NCBI GenBank assembly: GCA_902779785.1
Contig: CACZDC010000016.1
Location: 1 to 36,137 of the forward strand
Length of the DNA stretch: 36,137 nucleotides
Direction: 5' to 3'
DNA from: an uncultured Bacteroidia bacterium
Lineage (GTDB): Bacteria; Bacteroidota; Bacteroidia; Bacteroidales; UBA932
Shown here: in pieces, positions 4,654-13,973 of the stretch
Numbering within the stretch: the stretch's first letter is position 1
Layout of the letters: each line of letters starts with the position of its first letter
Translations under genes and position numbers: made by a program
Notes under the pieces: model-generated
Told to the model about the DNA's origin: nothing
The model's input: only the letters and a program-made list of their open reading frames with translations
Database searches by the model: none

Positions 4654-6546
4654 TTAATAATTATGCGGGAGGAGCCCTATTTGGCCGAGAAGACTGGAGG
4701 CGTAGAAATCCTTAAGGACAAAGAAGGCCTGCTTGCGTTCTCCGTTTTCCGAAATTACTCCCTTCCGGTTGAAATCATCCTGTATGCCGGAAAGGAGACG
4801 CCTGGGCGAACGGAAATCCTTAAGCACCCACGGAGTCATCCCGGCAAGCCCCGGCATCCGCTTTGTCATCATATCCAGATTCCGCCTGAAACAATCAGCC
4901 ATATACTCCTCGGTAAAGCGTTCGTCTGCATCACCATGATTTCCGTAAACTGCACCGGCGCCGAATTCAGAAATGAAAACAGGTTTGTCTGAGTTGAATG
5001 TCCACGATGTCAGGTCGCAGTCAGCATTGTTGCTGCTGTACCAGCCAAGATACTGGTTGAAAGAAATCAGATCGGTATATTCAACAAGAGGATCATCCAC
5101 AGTATAAGTATTGGCTGCAACCTTGGTTTTTTCCATCGCAGCGCTCACGAGCCGTGTCGGATCCAGTTCCCTGACCCTTGCAATGAGTCTTGACAGGAAA
5201 AGAGTGCGGGCGTCGGAGACCGGAGTTTCGTTTGCCACTGACCATATCACGACATTGCATCTGTTGATGTCGCGCAGAATCATATCTTCCAACTGCCTTT
5301 GAGCATTGGCATAGGTAGCCTTGTTGTCCCACGAAATCGTCCAGTACGCGGGGATTTCAGACCAGACCATCAGCCCGAGTTCTTCCGCCGCACGTACCAT
5401 CTGCTCATTATGCGGATAGTGGGCAAGCCTTACGAAATTGCAGCCAAGTTCCCTGACATAGCTCAGCAGTTCCATGCATTCAGAGGCGTCGGTAACCCTT
5501 CGCGATGTTCCAATGGTTTCTTCATGAACGGATATGCCTTTGCAGAAAACCGGTTTCCCGTTGAGCATAATACGGTTTCCCGAAGTTTCTACATAACGGA
5601 AACCGATTCGGTCGCGTACTACATCTTCGCCTGCGGAGATTTCCACGTCATAAAGCTTTGGAGAATCCGGGCTCCACAGTACAGGGCGCGAATTGATTTC
5701 GAAGGAGGCATCACCTTCCATATCTGAAAAGGCATTTACAGACACGCCAAGTTCCGGGATGCGGACATTTACTGCCGTTCCGGGAGCTGCTCCCTCCAGA
5801 TGGACGCTCCCGAAAATCCGGTGCAATTCCGGTTTGCGCCGCGTAGCCTTTCCCAACACTTTCGAGTCAAGCAGCAGCGAGTAATTGCACACGAACGACT
5901 CTGGAAGTTCTACTATGCACACGCTTCTTGTTATGCCTCCGTAGTTCCACCAGTCACTGTTGTCCGTAGGGATACCGTCCTTGCGCCTGGTATTGTCCAC
6001 CGAGACGACCAGTGAATTGCGCCCTTCGTTCAGGGCTTCGGTAATTTCAATATTGAACGGAGTGAATCCTCCTTCATGCCTGCAGAGCCTCTTACCGTTC
6101 AAGGCGACTTCGGATTCGTAGTTCACCGCTCCGAAATAAAGGAAATACCGTTTCCCCTTTACCGGGGTGAAGTCGAAAATGCGCCGGTACCATACGAGGC
6201 CTTCGTAATAATACAGCTTCTCGTACTGGGTGTTCCAGTCTCCCGGCACTTTCAACGCGGATGCGTGGCTGAACGAATATTCCACAAGGCGTGTCCTGTC
6301 GTCATAGAAATCCTTGTCTGCAAAAAAAGTCTTGGCGTCCCGGAGCGGAACCTGATGATACGACACGAAGCCTATCCGGTAGGGGTCGGCAATAAACTTC
6401 CAATCCCCATCGAGCGAAACGGTTTTACGGGCCCCTATATTCACTATCTGGGGATCAGGTTCCTTTGCCCCGGCATATATCCCGAAAGACAAAGCCAAGA
6501 ATACGACTTCAACGGCGACAAAGGCCGGTGATAATCTGCGAATCAT
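4654..6546 (-). CDS. GH2 glycosidase, beta-glucuronidase-type
   Basis: A secreted or periplasmic exo-glycosidase of 630 residues, with signal peptide 1-26. It has the GH2 order of sugar-binding sandwich (about 45-220), Ig-like domain (about 221-320) and TIM barrel (about 325-620). Acid/base Glu440 lies in WSVANET and nucleophile Glu527 in FISEFGAGA. The sequence FNRKG at 592-596 contains the N-x-K-G motif that binds the glucuronate carboxylate in beta-glucuronidases, including the E. coli enzyme. Specificity for beta-linked glucuronic acid (or a close uronic acid) is therefore favoured over beta-galactose. The length is near that of GUS (about 600) and short of LacZ. It is the last gene of the PUL; its ATG overlaps the stop of the GH27-CE15 gene as ATGA. 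Family assignment is firm, substrate inferred. Confidence 0.87.
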   Translation of the reverse strand: MIRRLSPAFVAVEVVFLALSFGIYAGAKEPDPQIVNIGARKTVSLDGDWKFIADPYRIGFVSYHQVPLRDAKTFFADKDFYDDRTRLVEYSFSHASALKVPGDWNTQYEKLYYYEGLVWYRRIFDFTPVKGKRYFLYFGAVNYESEVALNGKRLCRHEGGFTPFNIEITEALNEGRNSLVVSVDNTRRKDGIPTDNSDWWNYGGITRSVCIVELPESFVCNYSLLLDSKVLGKATRRKPELHRIFGSVHLEGAAPGTAVNVRIPELGVSVNAFSDMEGDASFEINSRPVLWSPDSPKLYDVEISAGEDVVRDRIGFRYVETSGNRIMLNGKPVFCKGISVHEETIGTSRRVTDASECMELLSYVRELGCNFVRLAHYPHNEQMVRAAEELGLMVWSEIPAYWTISWDNKATYANAQRQLEDMILRDINRCNVVIWSVANETPVSDARTLFLSRLIARVRELDPTRLVSAAMEKTKVAANTYTVDDPLVEYTDLISFNQYLGWYSSNNADCDLTSWTFNSDKPVFISEFGAGAVYGNHGDADERFTEEYMADCFRRNLDMMTKRMPGLAGMTPWVLKDFRSPRRLLSGIQDDFNRKGVISENGERKQAFFVLKDFYASSLLGQIGLLPHNY

Positions 6547-9275
6547 TTCTTTAACTGTATATCGGCAAAATTTATAAAATACGCCCAGTCTTCAGCAGTA
6601 ATACTGTGCGGGCCCTGTTTCACATGTCTTCCCATCGACGACTCACACCCATACATCCTGTAGACCGGGGCCGCCGCCTCAAGCGAGAGTCCTTCTCCTG
6701 CAGGATCCGCCCACCTGTCCTCCGATGAACTGGCAACATAAACCGGACGGGGTGCGATCAGAGCTATCAGGGTGTGCTGGTCGAAAGGCAGAGCAGACTC
6801 GTTGCCGCCGTATTTCTTGAAGTTGCGGCAGAACCAATGCGGGAAGTTCCTGTTCAGTATGTCGACAGTCTCTCCATAATTCCGACGGGAAAGGGCTGCG
6901 CCGCAGCAACCCGAATCGTTGGAGATGACCATAGCGAAACGGGTGTCGCTGGCCCCAGCCCACAATGCCGCCTTCCCCATACGGGAATGCCCTATTGCGA
7001 TGGTCTTCGAAGCATCGGTGTCGGGATCAACCGACAGATAATCGAGAACCCGGCTCAATCCCCAGCTCCATGCTGCTACAGTCCCCCATTCATCCGGTTC
7101 CGGGCGAATCTGTCCTTCCTTATAGAACAGAGGTTGTATGCCGTTCACGAAACCGTCGTCATAGTCGGGATCGATATCCCCGCGATAATAAGTGGCGACG
7201 CCGTATCCTGCATCCAGAATCATCTTGATCGGCCACCGGGATGCAGCGCCGCCGCGAACCGTATTCTCCAATGCGCCGTACCGTCTTATCGTTTCGGAAT
7301 CCGGATAAATGATGAGGGTATCCTCCGCCACGCCCCAGTTGCCTTTCAAGTTTACTCCTGCAAATACAGGTACCGGCCCTTCTGCGGACATGGGAAGGTA
7401 AAGCAGGAGATTGATGCGTTGCGTCTCTTCCCGGTCAAGCCATATGGAGACCTGTTTCCTGCGGGCAAACCCTCCGTATGTACCGCTTTCGACAATTTCG
7501 AAATGCATCCCTTCCGGACGGTCCGGAGACTTTCCGAACATCTCAGTCTCGAACTGCAAAAGCAGTTGCGGCCTGCGTTTCTTTTCCCATTGCCTCCTGC
7601 TTTTCACCCCTTCCAGCGGATCAGGAAGGGTATATTGACCTACTTTCGATTCGTCATAATTCGGCTCTGGAACGGACTCTTTACGCAATTCTCTCGCAAG
7701 TTTGCCTGTCAATCTGTCCCTGGTTACTCCCGGCCACACACGTAGAAGCACCGCTCCATGCCTTCCCACTTCGCATTCAAATCTCTCCCCGGGAGCGATT
7801 TCAGCAATATCCTTCTGCCTCCACACATCCCGTACCGTCTGTGGCCCGAGCAACCCCAGTTCCTGCGGAACGAAACCTATCCTGCAAGTGGTTTCTCCCG
7901 TATTAAAAAGGCCTACGGCAAGCGAACCGTCATCAAGGGGTTTCACGTAAACCGCCCATCCTTCTCCTGACACCGCCTTTACAGCCTGGATACCGAAAGT
8001 GTCCTGGTTGATGTCAATCACTTCGCTGTTCGTGAGGAGACCGAGAGTAAAATCATCCAGTTCAGTGAGGTCGCATCCGATCAGCATAGGTGCGGAAAGC
8101 AAGGCCCACAATGAAATATGAGTGTACTGCTCATCCGGTGTAAGCCTGCTTGGATGGGCTTCCCTGTGCCACCAGGCCATTCGTCCGACGACAAGCATAT
8201 CCGCATCCGGCCAGCTGCCGGGCCCTCGGAAACCGGCCCATCCATCCTGCGAAAAACCAATCCCGGACATACTCTCCCAATTGTCGTAAATATCCTTGGT
8301 AGTGCGCCAGCAATGCGCTTGTTCACGTAACTTCGGCCCGAGAGCATATGGTGCCGAGTTGGAAATACTGTACACGAAACTGCGTCCGGAAGCCAGCAAT
8401 GCATCTCCCATTTCCTGCAGATGATACCAGTCGTTGGGACGCCAGTCGTACTTGAGGTAGTCGAACCCCCAATCAGCCCATTGCCGCACGTCTTCAGTCA
8501 CAAATGAATACGGGGCGTGGAAATGATTGGTTTTTTCCTTGTAACGGCAGTCGGGGTCATAAAAACGGGTATCATCCTTCATCCATCCCTTTTCAATCCA
8601 CCAGTACTTACCTTCAGGATTGTCGGTGCTTTCTCCGGCATACCCGGCATAAGTACCCTGCCATGGTCCGGAGTAGATTCCCGCTTTGAGCCCATAAGAG
8701 TGAATCAGCTTCACCAGCCCCGCCATATCGGGAAACTTGCCGTTGGGTTGAATGGCGTTCCACTCCCCTCCGCGCACGCCCTGCCAGCCGTCATCGATGT
8801 TGATATACGACCATCCATAATCAGCGAGGCCGCTTTCATCCATTGCCGCCGCAGCAGCCGCCACTTTTTCAGCAGTAACATTATAGCCGCAACAGTTCCA
8901 GGAATTCCAACCCATAGGAGGCGTGAGAGCCAGGGCATCTCCTATCTCTATCCTGAAAACCCTTTCACATTCACCCGAACCGTTCCTTGCATGAAGCACC
9001 ACTTCGTATGTCCCGGCATCAGGAGCCACACCGGAGATGATTCCCGTGGCAGTATCCAACTTCAGCCCTTCGGGAAGTCCTTCCGCGCTGAATGTCATAG
9101 GTTTCTGGCCGGATGCCGGAATACGGTAGATGAATTCCGTTCCGGGACGGTTGCCGTACACCTTGGGCCCGTTTATCCTGGGGGCGTCGGAGGCAGGCGG
9201 AGTAAGTCGCTGCGCATTCAGCAGCCCCACCGCGGACACCAGGCAAAGAAGTGTTGTTATTGTCCGTTTAATCAT
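6543..9275 (-). CDS. GH27 alpha-galactosidase fused to CE15 glucuronoyl esterase
   Basis: A secreted two-enzyme protein of 910 residues. After a signal peptide (1-21) comes a putative Ig domain (about 30-112; GLPEGLKLDTATGIISG). The GH27 barrel (about 117-410) shows PPMGWNSWN, YINIDDGWQ, the nucleophile Asp277 in LKYDW and acid/base Asp328 in RTTKDI; a beta domain follows (about 430-515). The C-terminal half (about 540-905) is a CE15 esterase with nucleophile Ser764 in GHSRMGK, probable acid Asp787 in ISNDSG, the QHTLIALIAPRPVYVAS segment, and His890 in GPHSI. GH27 removes terminal alpha-galactose. CE15 hydrolyses esters of (4-O-methyl)glucuronic acid, classically lignin-carbohydrate bonds. 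The fusion suggests that both act on one side chain carrying galactose and esterified glucuronate. It starts 1 bp after GH115 and overlaps GH2. Confidence 0.9.
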   Translation of the reverse strand: MIKRTITTLLCLVSAVGLLNAQRLTPPASDAPRINGPKVYGNRPGTEFIYRIPASGQKPMTFSAEGLPEGLKLDTATGIISGVAPDAGTYEVVLHARNGSGECERVFRIEIGDALALTPPMGWNSWNCCGYNVTAEKVAAAAAAMDESGLADYGWSYINIDDGWQGVRGGEWNAIQPNGKFPDMAGLVKLIHSYGLKAGIYSGPWQGTYAGYAGESTDNPEGKYWWIEKGWMKDDTRFYDPDCRYKEKTNHFHAPYSFVTEDVRQWADWGFDYLKYDWRPNDWYHLQEMGDALLASGRSFVYSISNSAPYALGPKLREQAHCWRTTKDIYDNWESMSGIGFSQDGWAGFRGPGSWPDADMLVVGRMAWWHREAHPSRLTPDEQYTHISLWALLSAPMLIGCDLTELDDFTLGLLTNSEVIDINQDTFGIQAVKAVSGEGWAVYVKPLDDGSLAVGLFNTGETTCRIGFVPQELGLLGPQTVRDVWRQKDIAEIAPGERFECEVGRHGAVLLRVWPGVTRDRLTGKLARELRKESVPEPNYDESKVGQYTLPDPLEGVKSRRQWEKKRRPQLLLQFETEMFGKSPDRPEGMHFEIVESGTYGGFARRKQVSIWLDREETQRINLLLYLPMSAEGPVPVFAGVNLKGNWGVAEDTLIIYPDSETIRRYGALENTVRGGAASRWPIKMILDAGYGVATYYRGDIDPDYDDGFVNGIQPLFYKEGQIRPEPDEWGTVAAWSWGLSRVLDYLSVDPDTDASKTIAIGHSRMGKAALWAGASDTRFAMVISNDSGCCGAALSRRNYGETVDILNRNFPHWFCRNFKKYGGNESALPFDQHTLIALIAPRPVYVASSSEDRWADPAGEGLSLEAAAPVYRMYGCESSMGRHVKQGPHSITAEDWAYFINFADIQLKK

Positions 9276-9276
9276 A

Positions 9277-12120
9277 TCATTCCATAAAAGTTGAGGCCGG
9301 TCCGTTATAGTTTCTGCGCAGGCCGCCGAAGTCGATTACAATCTTCTGGACCATGGTGCCGGGATCACCGCATACAATCCTGAGTGTGTGAAGGCCGGGC
9401 CTGTCTACATACAGCACCGACTTGTTGACCCGAGTATTGTGCTGCACCGCATCATACCAGTAGTGATTGAACTCCTTGTCGGAAGTGTATGGCGAAGAAT
9501 AGTACCCACCGTCAATGCGGACACTATAGCGTGTGCCTTCGTTGTCTATGTTGTTCATACCGAAGTTGTGCTCCCTGTCCATCTGGAATGCCGGTACCAT
9601 GTAAGTGTAAACGTCTACCATCCCCGCGTCATGGCAATAGAAGGCATAGTCGAGTTTCGTGGAAACGTCGGATCGGAAGTTCTCCAGGGGCTCTCCCGCC
9701 TCTCCGAGCATAGCGACGCTTCCCTCTATCCCCATATTCCTGAGCACACGGACCTCGTGACCGGCAGACTCCGTTTTGCCGGTAAAGCCCGCTCCCGGAA
9801 TTGAAACAACCCCGTTTATTTCTCCATATACTCCCGACGGCATTTCGCCCGGCGGATTGAAGACAGAGACCAGCACTTTTTTTTTCTTTCCTCCAGCTTC
9901 TATAACTATTTCACCGCTGACGTCATCACCGTAAGGCACCATACTCCAATCGACGGAAACCATCAGCGTTTCCATTGAAGAAAGGGTGCCGGTTTTCCGG
10001 TCAAGAATTATCCATGGCTCTGAAGTTTCCGCACGCCATTCAAGCTCTTTTCTTCCCTTGTTGAAGATTTCGACCCTCTTGGAGTCCCTGCGTGACGGAT
10101 GGAAACATTCCAATGTGATAAATGAAGATACGCCGGGGACGTGTCCGCCCTGAGCCGAAAGTCCGAATTCTCCGTCTGAAGGAGTCATATCATCCGCAAG
10201 CGGAGGCATGTCATAGAATGACAGCATTCCGGGCCAGTCCTGAACCGGAGAAATGATATGACGCCATTTACCGCCCAGAAGCGTCCAATAATCATTCGTA
10301 ATAACATACAGGCTGTCGTGACATGAACGGACCTCCTCCGCAACGGAGTCCGCCGCAATTCGGCCTTCCCGTGAATACAACCGCTGGATTTGTGCCAGCA
10401 AATGCATCCGGTTCATCAGTTCAGCACCTTTTACATAATAGTAAAGAGTCTCGAACAGTACCGGATACAGTTCGGCGGGAGCTTGTTTCAAAAGATTCTT
10501 CGCTTTGGAAGCTATATCCGAAAAATCCCCGATGCGCAGCAGCGCTTCATCGTACGAAAACTCGGTATCCGTACTGAACGCTCTTGTCTTTGTGTCGATA
10601 TTCTTGCGCAGGCCCCATCCCATCATTTCCGGACGGCGACTCCAGTTAAGCCGCTGAAATGTCGGCATAATCTCTTCCAGGACGCTGCGGAAAGAATCTC
10701 CAGAAAGCGAACACAGCCAGTCTATGGGATAGTCGGCAGCCGACTCATAATCGAAATGCCCGGCACTGAAAGCCATGTCGAGGAAAAAGGAAGTTTGCAT
10801 CTCACATCCCTTTATATCCCCGCAGTTTACTATCCATATCCTGTCGGCGCCTGTCTTCAGAGCTTTGGTAAGCTCTTCATACATCAGCGTGGTGGAAGTG
10901 GTAGAGAACCACGTATAGGAATGAGGCTGGCCCTGATAAGAAACGTGATAGTATATACCTGCCCTTCCGCTGCGGGACCGTTCCGAAGGTCCTCCCAGCC
11001 GCTTGATGTATCCGTAATTGTCGTCCGGCCAAACGATTGTGACGTCGTCGGGAAGAACGAGACCGTTGTCGTACAGTTCAAGTACCTCCTTGTAGGGAGT
11101 GAAAGCCTGCGGGACCGCTGACGCCGGGAGCCCCAGCCTGCGCTCCAGAATGGCCCTCTGGTCGGAAATTGCGCGAGCGAGCATTTCCGTCTTGGAGTCC
11201 CTGCTGCTCGTGAAGTCCATGGGATAATCGTGAATTCCGCGAAGGGCCACCGTATAAATATTCTCATATTGCGCAGACTCGGCCACTCTGTCATCCAGTT
11301 TCTTCAGGATAGTCTCACGGTTGGTACCATAGTTCCATTCGCCATCGGTATTCCGGTCCCATTCAGTAAAGTTATTGTAACCGAGAGGTTCGCAATGGCT
11401 GGTGCCTATCACGATTCCATAGCGGGAAGCTACGGCAGAATTTTCAGGATTTGAATAAAAAGGTACCGAGCCCGTGTGCATTGCGGGAAGAAGATGGTTT
11501 GCCTTGAGACGCAAAAGCAGTTCGCAGATGCGGGCATAGGTTCCGGGACCGACAGGGGGGCACCCCGGTTCATAGGATTTTCCCGCCCACAAGTCGAGAC
11601 CGAAATCTTCGTCATTTATGAAGATGCCACGATACTTTACCGTCGGCTCGGGTGACGGCAGAGGGTTTGCATGCACCGTGAGCCTTTTCTTTTCAGGCAG
11701 GGGAACATCGAGCCACCAATACCAGGGATTCACGCCTATGGAACGCGAGAAATCCAACAGGCCGAATGCCGCCCCTCTTGCATCGCTGCCCACTATTACA
11801 AGGGCCTGCCGTACGCCTTTGAAAGGATTCTTCACGACGAAGGAAGAATAACTCTCCCACCTTCCGGAAAGGGAAGAACAGTCAATCTTGCCGGATTCCG
11901 CAAGCATGCGCACGGAAGGGTCGTCCAGAGTTCCCGCATAAACAATGCTCCCTCCCCCCATACGATCTGTTTCAAGGATATGTCCGCTAACTGAACAGAC
12001 ATCAGCAGCGAACAGTTCGCATGCGGTTTTCACTACCTGCGGAGCCTCCGGATCGCAGTTGACGGAGGAAGCGGAAGTCAGTTCGAAAAGACCTGCGATC
12101 AATAATGCCAGAACGCTCAT
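9277..12120 (-). CDS. GH115 alpha-glucuronidase
   Basis: A secreted exo-enzyme of 947 residues that releases alpha-1,2-linked (4-O-methyl)glucuronic acid, typically from xylan. A short signal peptide (1-18) precedes an N-terminal alpha/beta domain with the GxxARGAAFGLLDFSR segment (111-126). The catalytic barrel has the family blocks YRGIFINDED (163-172), LLLRLKANHLLPAMH, GTSHCEP (239-245), RGIHD (294-298), WPDDNYGYI (364-372) and NCGDIKG (432-438). A helical insertion, an Ig-like domain (about 690-780) and the GH115 C-terminal domain complete a full-length protein. Unlike hydrolases limited to chain ends, GH115 members can act on internal side chains of polymeric glucuronoxylan. The ATG overlaps the stop of the upstream propeller-EEP gene as ATGA. 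No xylanase is encoded nearby, so the backbone is not fixed by context. Confidence 0.92.
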   Translation of the reverse strand: MSVLALLIAGLFELTSASSVNCDPEAPQVVKTACELFAADVCSVSGHILETDRMGGGSIVYAGTLDDPSVRMLAESGKIDCSSLSGRWESYSSFVVKNPFKGVRQALVIVGSDARGAAFGLLDFSRSIGVNPWYWWLDVPLPEKKRLTVHANPLPSPEPTVKYRGIFINDEDFGLDLWAGKSYEPGCPPVGPGTYARICELLLRLKANHLLPAMHTGSVPFYSNPENSAVASRYGIVIGTSHCEPLGYNNFTEWDRNTDGEWNYGTNRETILKKLDDRVAESAQYENIYTVALRGIHDYPMDFTSSRDSKTEMLARAISDQRAILERRLGLPASAVPQAFTPYKEVLELYDNGLVLPDDVTIVWPDDNYGYIKRLGGPSERSRSGRAGIYYHVSYQGQPHSYTWFSTTSTTLMYEELTKALKTGADRIWIVNCGDIKGCEMQTSFFLDMAFSAGHFDYESAADYPIDWLCSLSGDSFRSVLEEIMPTFQRLNWSRRPEMMGWGLRKNIDTKTRAFSTDTEFSYDEALLRIGDFSDIASKAKNLLKQAPAELYPVLFETLYYYVKGAELMNRMHLLAQIQRLYSREGRIAADSVAEEVRSCHDSLYVITNDYWTLLGGKWRHIISPVQDWPGMLSFYDMPPLADDMTPSDGEFGLSAQGGHVPGVSSFITLECFHPSRRDSKRVEIFNKGRKELEWRAETSEPWIILDRKTGTLSSMETLMVSVDWSMVPYGDDVSGEIVIEAGGKKKKVLVSVFNPPGEMPSGVYGEINGVVSIPGAGFTGKTESAGHEVRVLRNMGIEGSVAMLGEAGEPLENFRSDVSTKLDYAFYCHDAGMVDVYTYMVPAFQMDREHNFGMNNIDNEGTRYSVRIDGGYYSSPYTSDKEFNHYWYDAVQHNTRVNKSVLYVDRPGLHTLRIVCGDPGTMVQKIVIDFGGLRRNYNGPASTFME

Positions 12121-13973
12121 CAGTCAGCTATCTTCCAATCTATGTAAACAGGCAGATGGTCGGAACCGGCCGGGCCGCCAAAAGAATCGGTAACGAGTTC
12201 CCAGTATACTACCTTGGAATTGGCAGGGGTGTAAAAGATATGGTCGATGTGCCGTCCGTCCTTTTTAACTTCGTCTGCAGGTTTGTAGTTGGTAATCGAT
12301 CGGTACTCCCGTCCGACCGGATTGTCGACCGCATTCATGCTGTCGGAAATGAACCCGCACTGGGTTATCTCCCTGTAACAGCGGGTAGTCTCGTCAGAAT
12401 TGAAGTCTCCTGTGAAAACCGCGGGCAGTCCGCCTGCAATCTCAGCCGCCCTGCTTGCCAGAATGAACGCACTGTATGCCCTGATTTCCAGGCCTATATG
12501 ATCGAAGTGGGAGTTGAAGCAGAAAAACACTTTCCCTGTCCTGCGGTCCCTGAATTCGGCCCATGTGCAGAAACGCGGTGAATTGGCCCCCCAGCTTTTT
12601 AGAGCAGGTGCAGCTGCATACCAGAACGTTCCCCAATCCAGCAGTTCGACCCTCGACTTTTTGTAAAACACAGGATTGTAAGCGCTGGCGGTATTAGTAC
12701 TGTCAAGGTGCCTGTTTACGCTCACGAAAGAGTATTCTCCGCCCAATACTTCCATAAGGTCGTCAAGCTGCTGCTTGAAAGGCTCCTGCGAGCCTATGAC
12801 GTCAAAATCGTATGCATTGAAAACCGCCTTAAGGGTCTTGAGCCTTTCACTCCAGGCAGGCGTGCCGGGTGCAGGATACTGTATGTTGTAGGTGGCAATG
12901 CGCAGAGTCTGACGCGCATAGTTTTTCCTGGGGGTATTAATGGCAGAAAGCATCCTGCGGTATCTGACCGGTCCCTGTTCTGCCAACAAAACTGGCTGTA
13001 CGATTCTTGCACGCTTCGTGAAAAAACCGCTTGCGGAATCTATTTCCTTTTCCGTAGTCATAGCAATGCATACCTGCGCCGACGCTCGAAAATTGTTACT
13101 GAACAACACTGCTATCCTGCCTCCGGGAGACACCGCGACCCTCGGTTCCTGAGAAAAGGGACGGTAATCAAGCACAAGGCCGCCATACCAGGTTTGACCG
13201 TCGTCATCGGACAGATATGCATAAAGTCCGTCAGGAAAAACATACAGGCTCTCGTCAAGCCGTCCGTTTTTGACAAGGAGCAACCTGCCGCTCGGCAGTC
13301 TGTTGATGGAAAAACCAGTCTCCGGAAGCGGCAGGAAAACCTTTTGGCCGGACCAGCTGAGCCCGGCATCTTCACTGCCGCACTCGTAACCTACCGCTTT
13401 CCCATTTGACAGGAGAAAGGCCCGTAACGATTCCCCTTCGGCTATGAACGCAGGGCGAGGATTGGCGGGCAGCAGGTTTTCCACTTTGAAAGGCTCTCCC
13501 CCGGTCCAGGAAATCCCGTCATCCCCGCTGATACAGGCGAAAACAGACGAATCGTCGCCTCCTACAGGCAGAACAAGAGCTCCCGATCCGGTTTCCACAG
13601 GAGGATTGAAGCACTTGCCGCTGCAGACGAATGAAGGCTGAGTCCAGCCGGAACCTGTCCACGATATGCGGAAGACTCCCTCGTTTGACGAGCAGTAAAC
13701 CGTAACGGTTCCGGAAGAGCCGGTAGCAGGCACTCCGATGGAATAGTCATCGCTGCTGAAAACATCTTCCCACGTATGAGCCATGTCCGAAGTACGGCTG
13801 ACATGAAGGGTTCCGGAACCGGACTCGTCTTTGCAGGAATAAGCAACCCACAGCCAGCCGTCCGCCCAGAGCGCTCCCGTGGCCGTCACGGACACGGCTT
13901 CGTGAAGATCCACGGCGCGGGACAGGGCTGCAGCCGAAAGAAAGGACAATATGCAGGCTATCAGTTTTTTCAT
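12120..13973 (-). CDS. Asp-box beta-propeller fused to endonuclease/exonuclease/phosphatase domain
   Basis: A secreted protein of 617 residues. The ATG at 13973 is preferred because it gives a clean signal peptide (about 1-20) and an ATGA overlap with the upstream gene. Residues about 25-310 form a sialidase-like propeller with repeated Asp-boxes (SGDDGISW, SEDAGLSW, SDDDGQTW), but I see no arginine triad that would make a sialidase call safe. Residues about 355-617 are an EEP (DNase I-like) domain: ATYNIQY (Asn363), IGSQE (Glu397), NSHFDH, FTGDFNSD (Asp523, Asn525), RHIDHIF, and GSDHLPVY (Asp605, His606). EEP enzymes hydrolyse phosphodiesters or phosphomonoesters (DNA, inositol phosphates, sphingomyelin). 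The substrate is unknown; the propeller may bind glycan. The two halves are in one uninterrupted frame. Confidence 0.82.
   Translation of the reverse strand: MKKLIACILSFLSAAALSRAVDLHEAVSVTATGALWADGWLWVAYSCKDESGSGTLHVSRTSDMAHTWEDVFSSDDYSIGVPATGSSGTVTVYCSSNEGVFRISWTGSGWTQPSFVCSGKCFNPPVETGSGALVLPVGGDDSSVFACISGDDGISWTGGEPFKVENLLPANPRPAFIAEGESLRAFLLSNGKAVGYECGSEDAGLSWSGQKVFLPLPETGFSINRLPSGRLLLVKNGRLDESLYVFPDGLYAYLSDDDGQTWYGGLVLDYRPFSQEPRVAVSPGGRIAVLFSNNFRASAQVCIAMTTEKEIDSASGFFTKRARIVQPVLLAEQGPVRYRRMLSAINTPRKNYARQTLRIATYNIQYPAPGTPAWSERLKTLKAVFNAYDFDVIGSQEPFKQQLDDLMEVLGGEYSFVSVNRHLDSTNTASAYNPVFYKKSRVELLDWGTFWYAAAPALKSWGANSPRFCTWAEFRDRRTGKVFFCFNSHFDHIGLEIRAYSAFILASRAAEIAGGLPAVFTGDFNSDETTRCYREITQCGFISDSMNAVDNPVGREYRSITNYKPADEVKKDGRHIDHIFYTPANSKVVYWELVTDSFGGPAGSDHLPVYIDWKIAD

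Noticed and set aside
6774-7745. 323-codon plus-strand ORF opposite GH27-CE15
   Set aside because: The minus strand encodes well-conserved CE15 motifs here. The long antisense frame results from GC-rich codon use; the product is low in conserved pattern and has no start signals. The same holds for 8517-9287 and 10390-11121.
12708-13409. 233-codon plus-strand ORF opposite the propeller-EEP gene
   Set aside because: Antisense shadow of a gene with clear Asp-box and EEP motifs.
12120-13973. Sialidase assignment for the propeller half
   Set aside because: Asp-boxes are present, but they occur in many propellers and I could not find the arginine triad and catalytic Asp/Tyr/Glu set.
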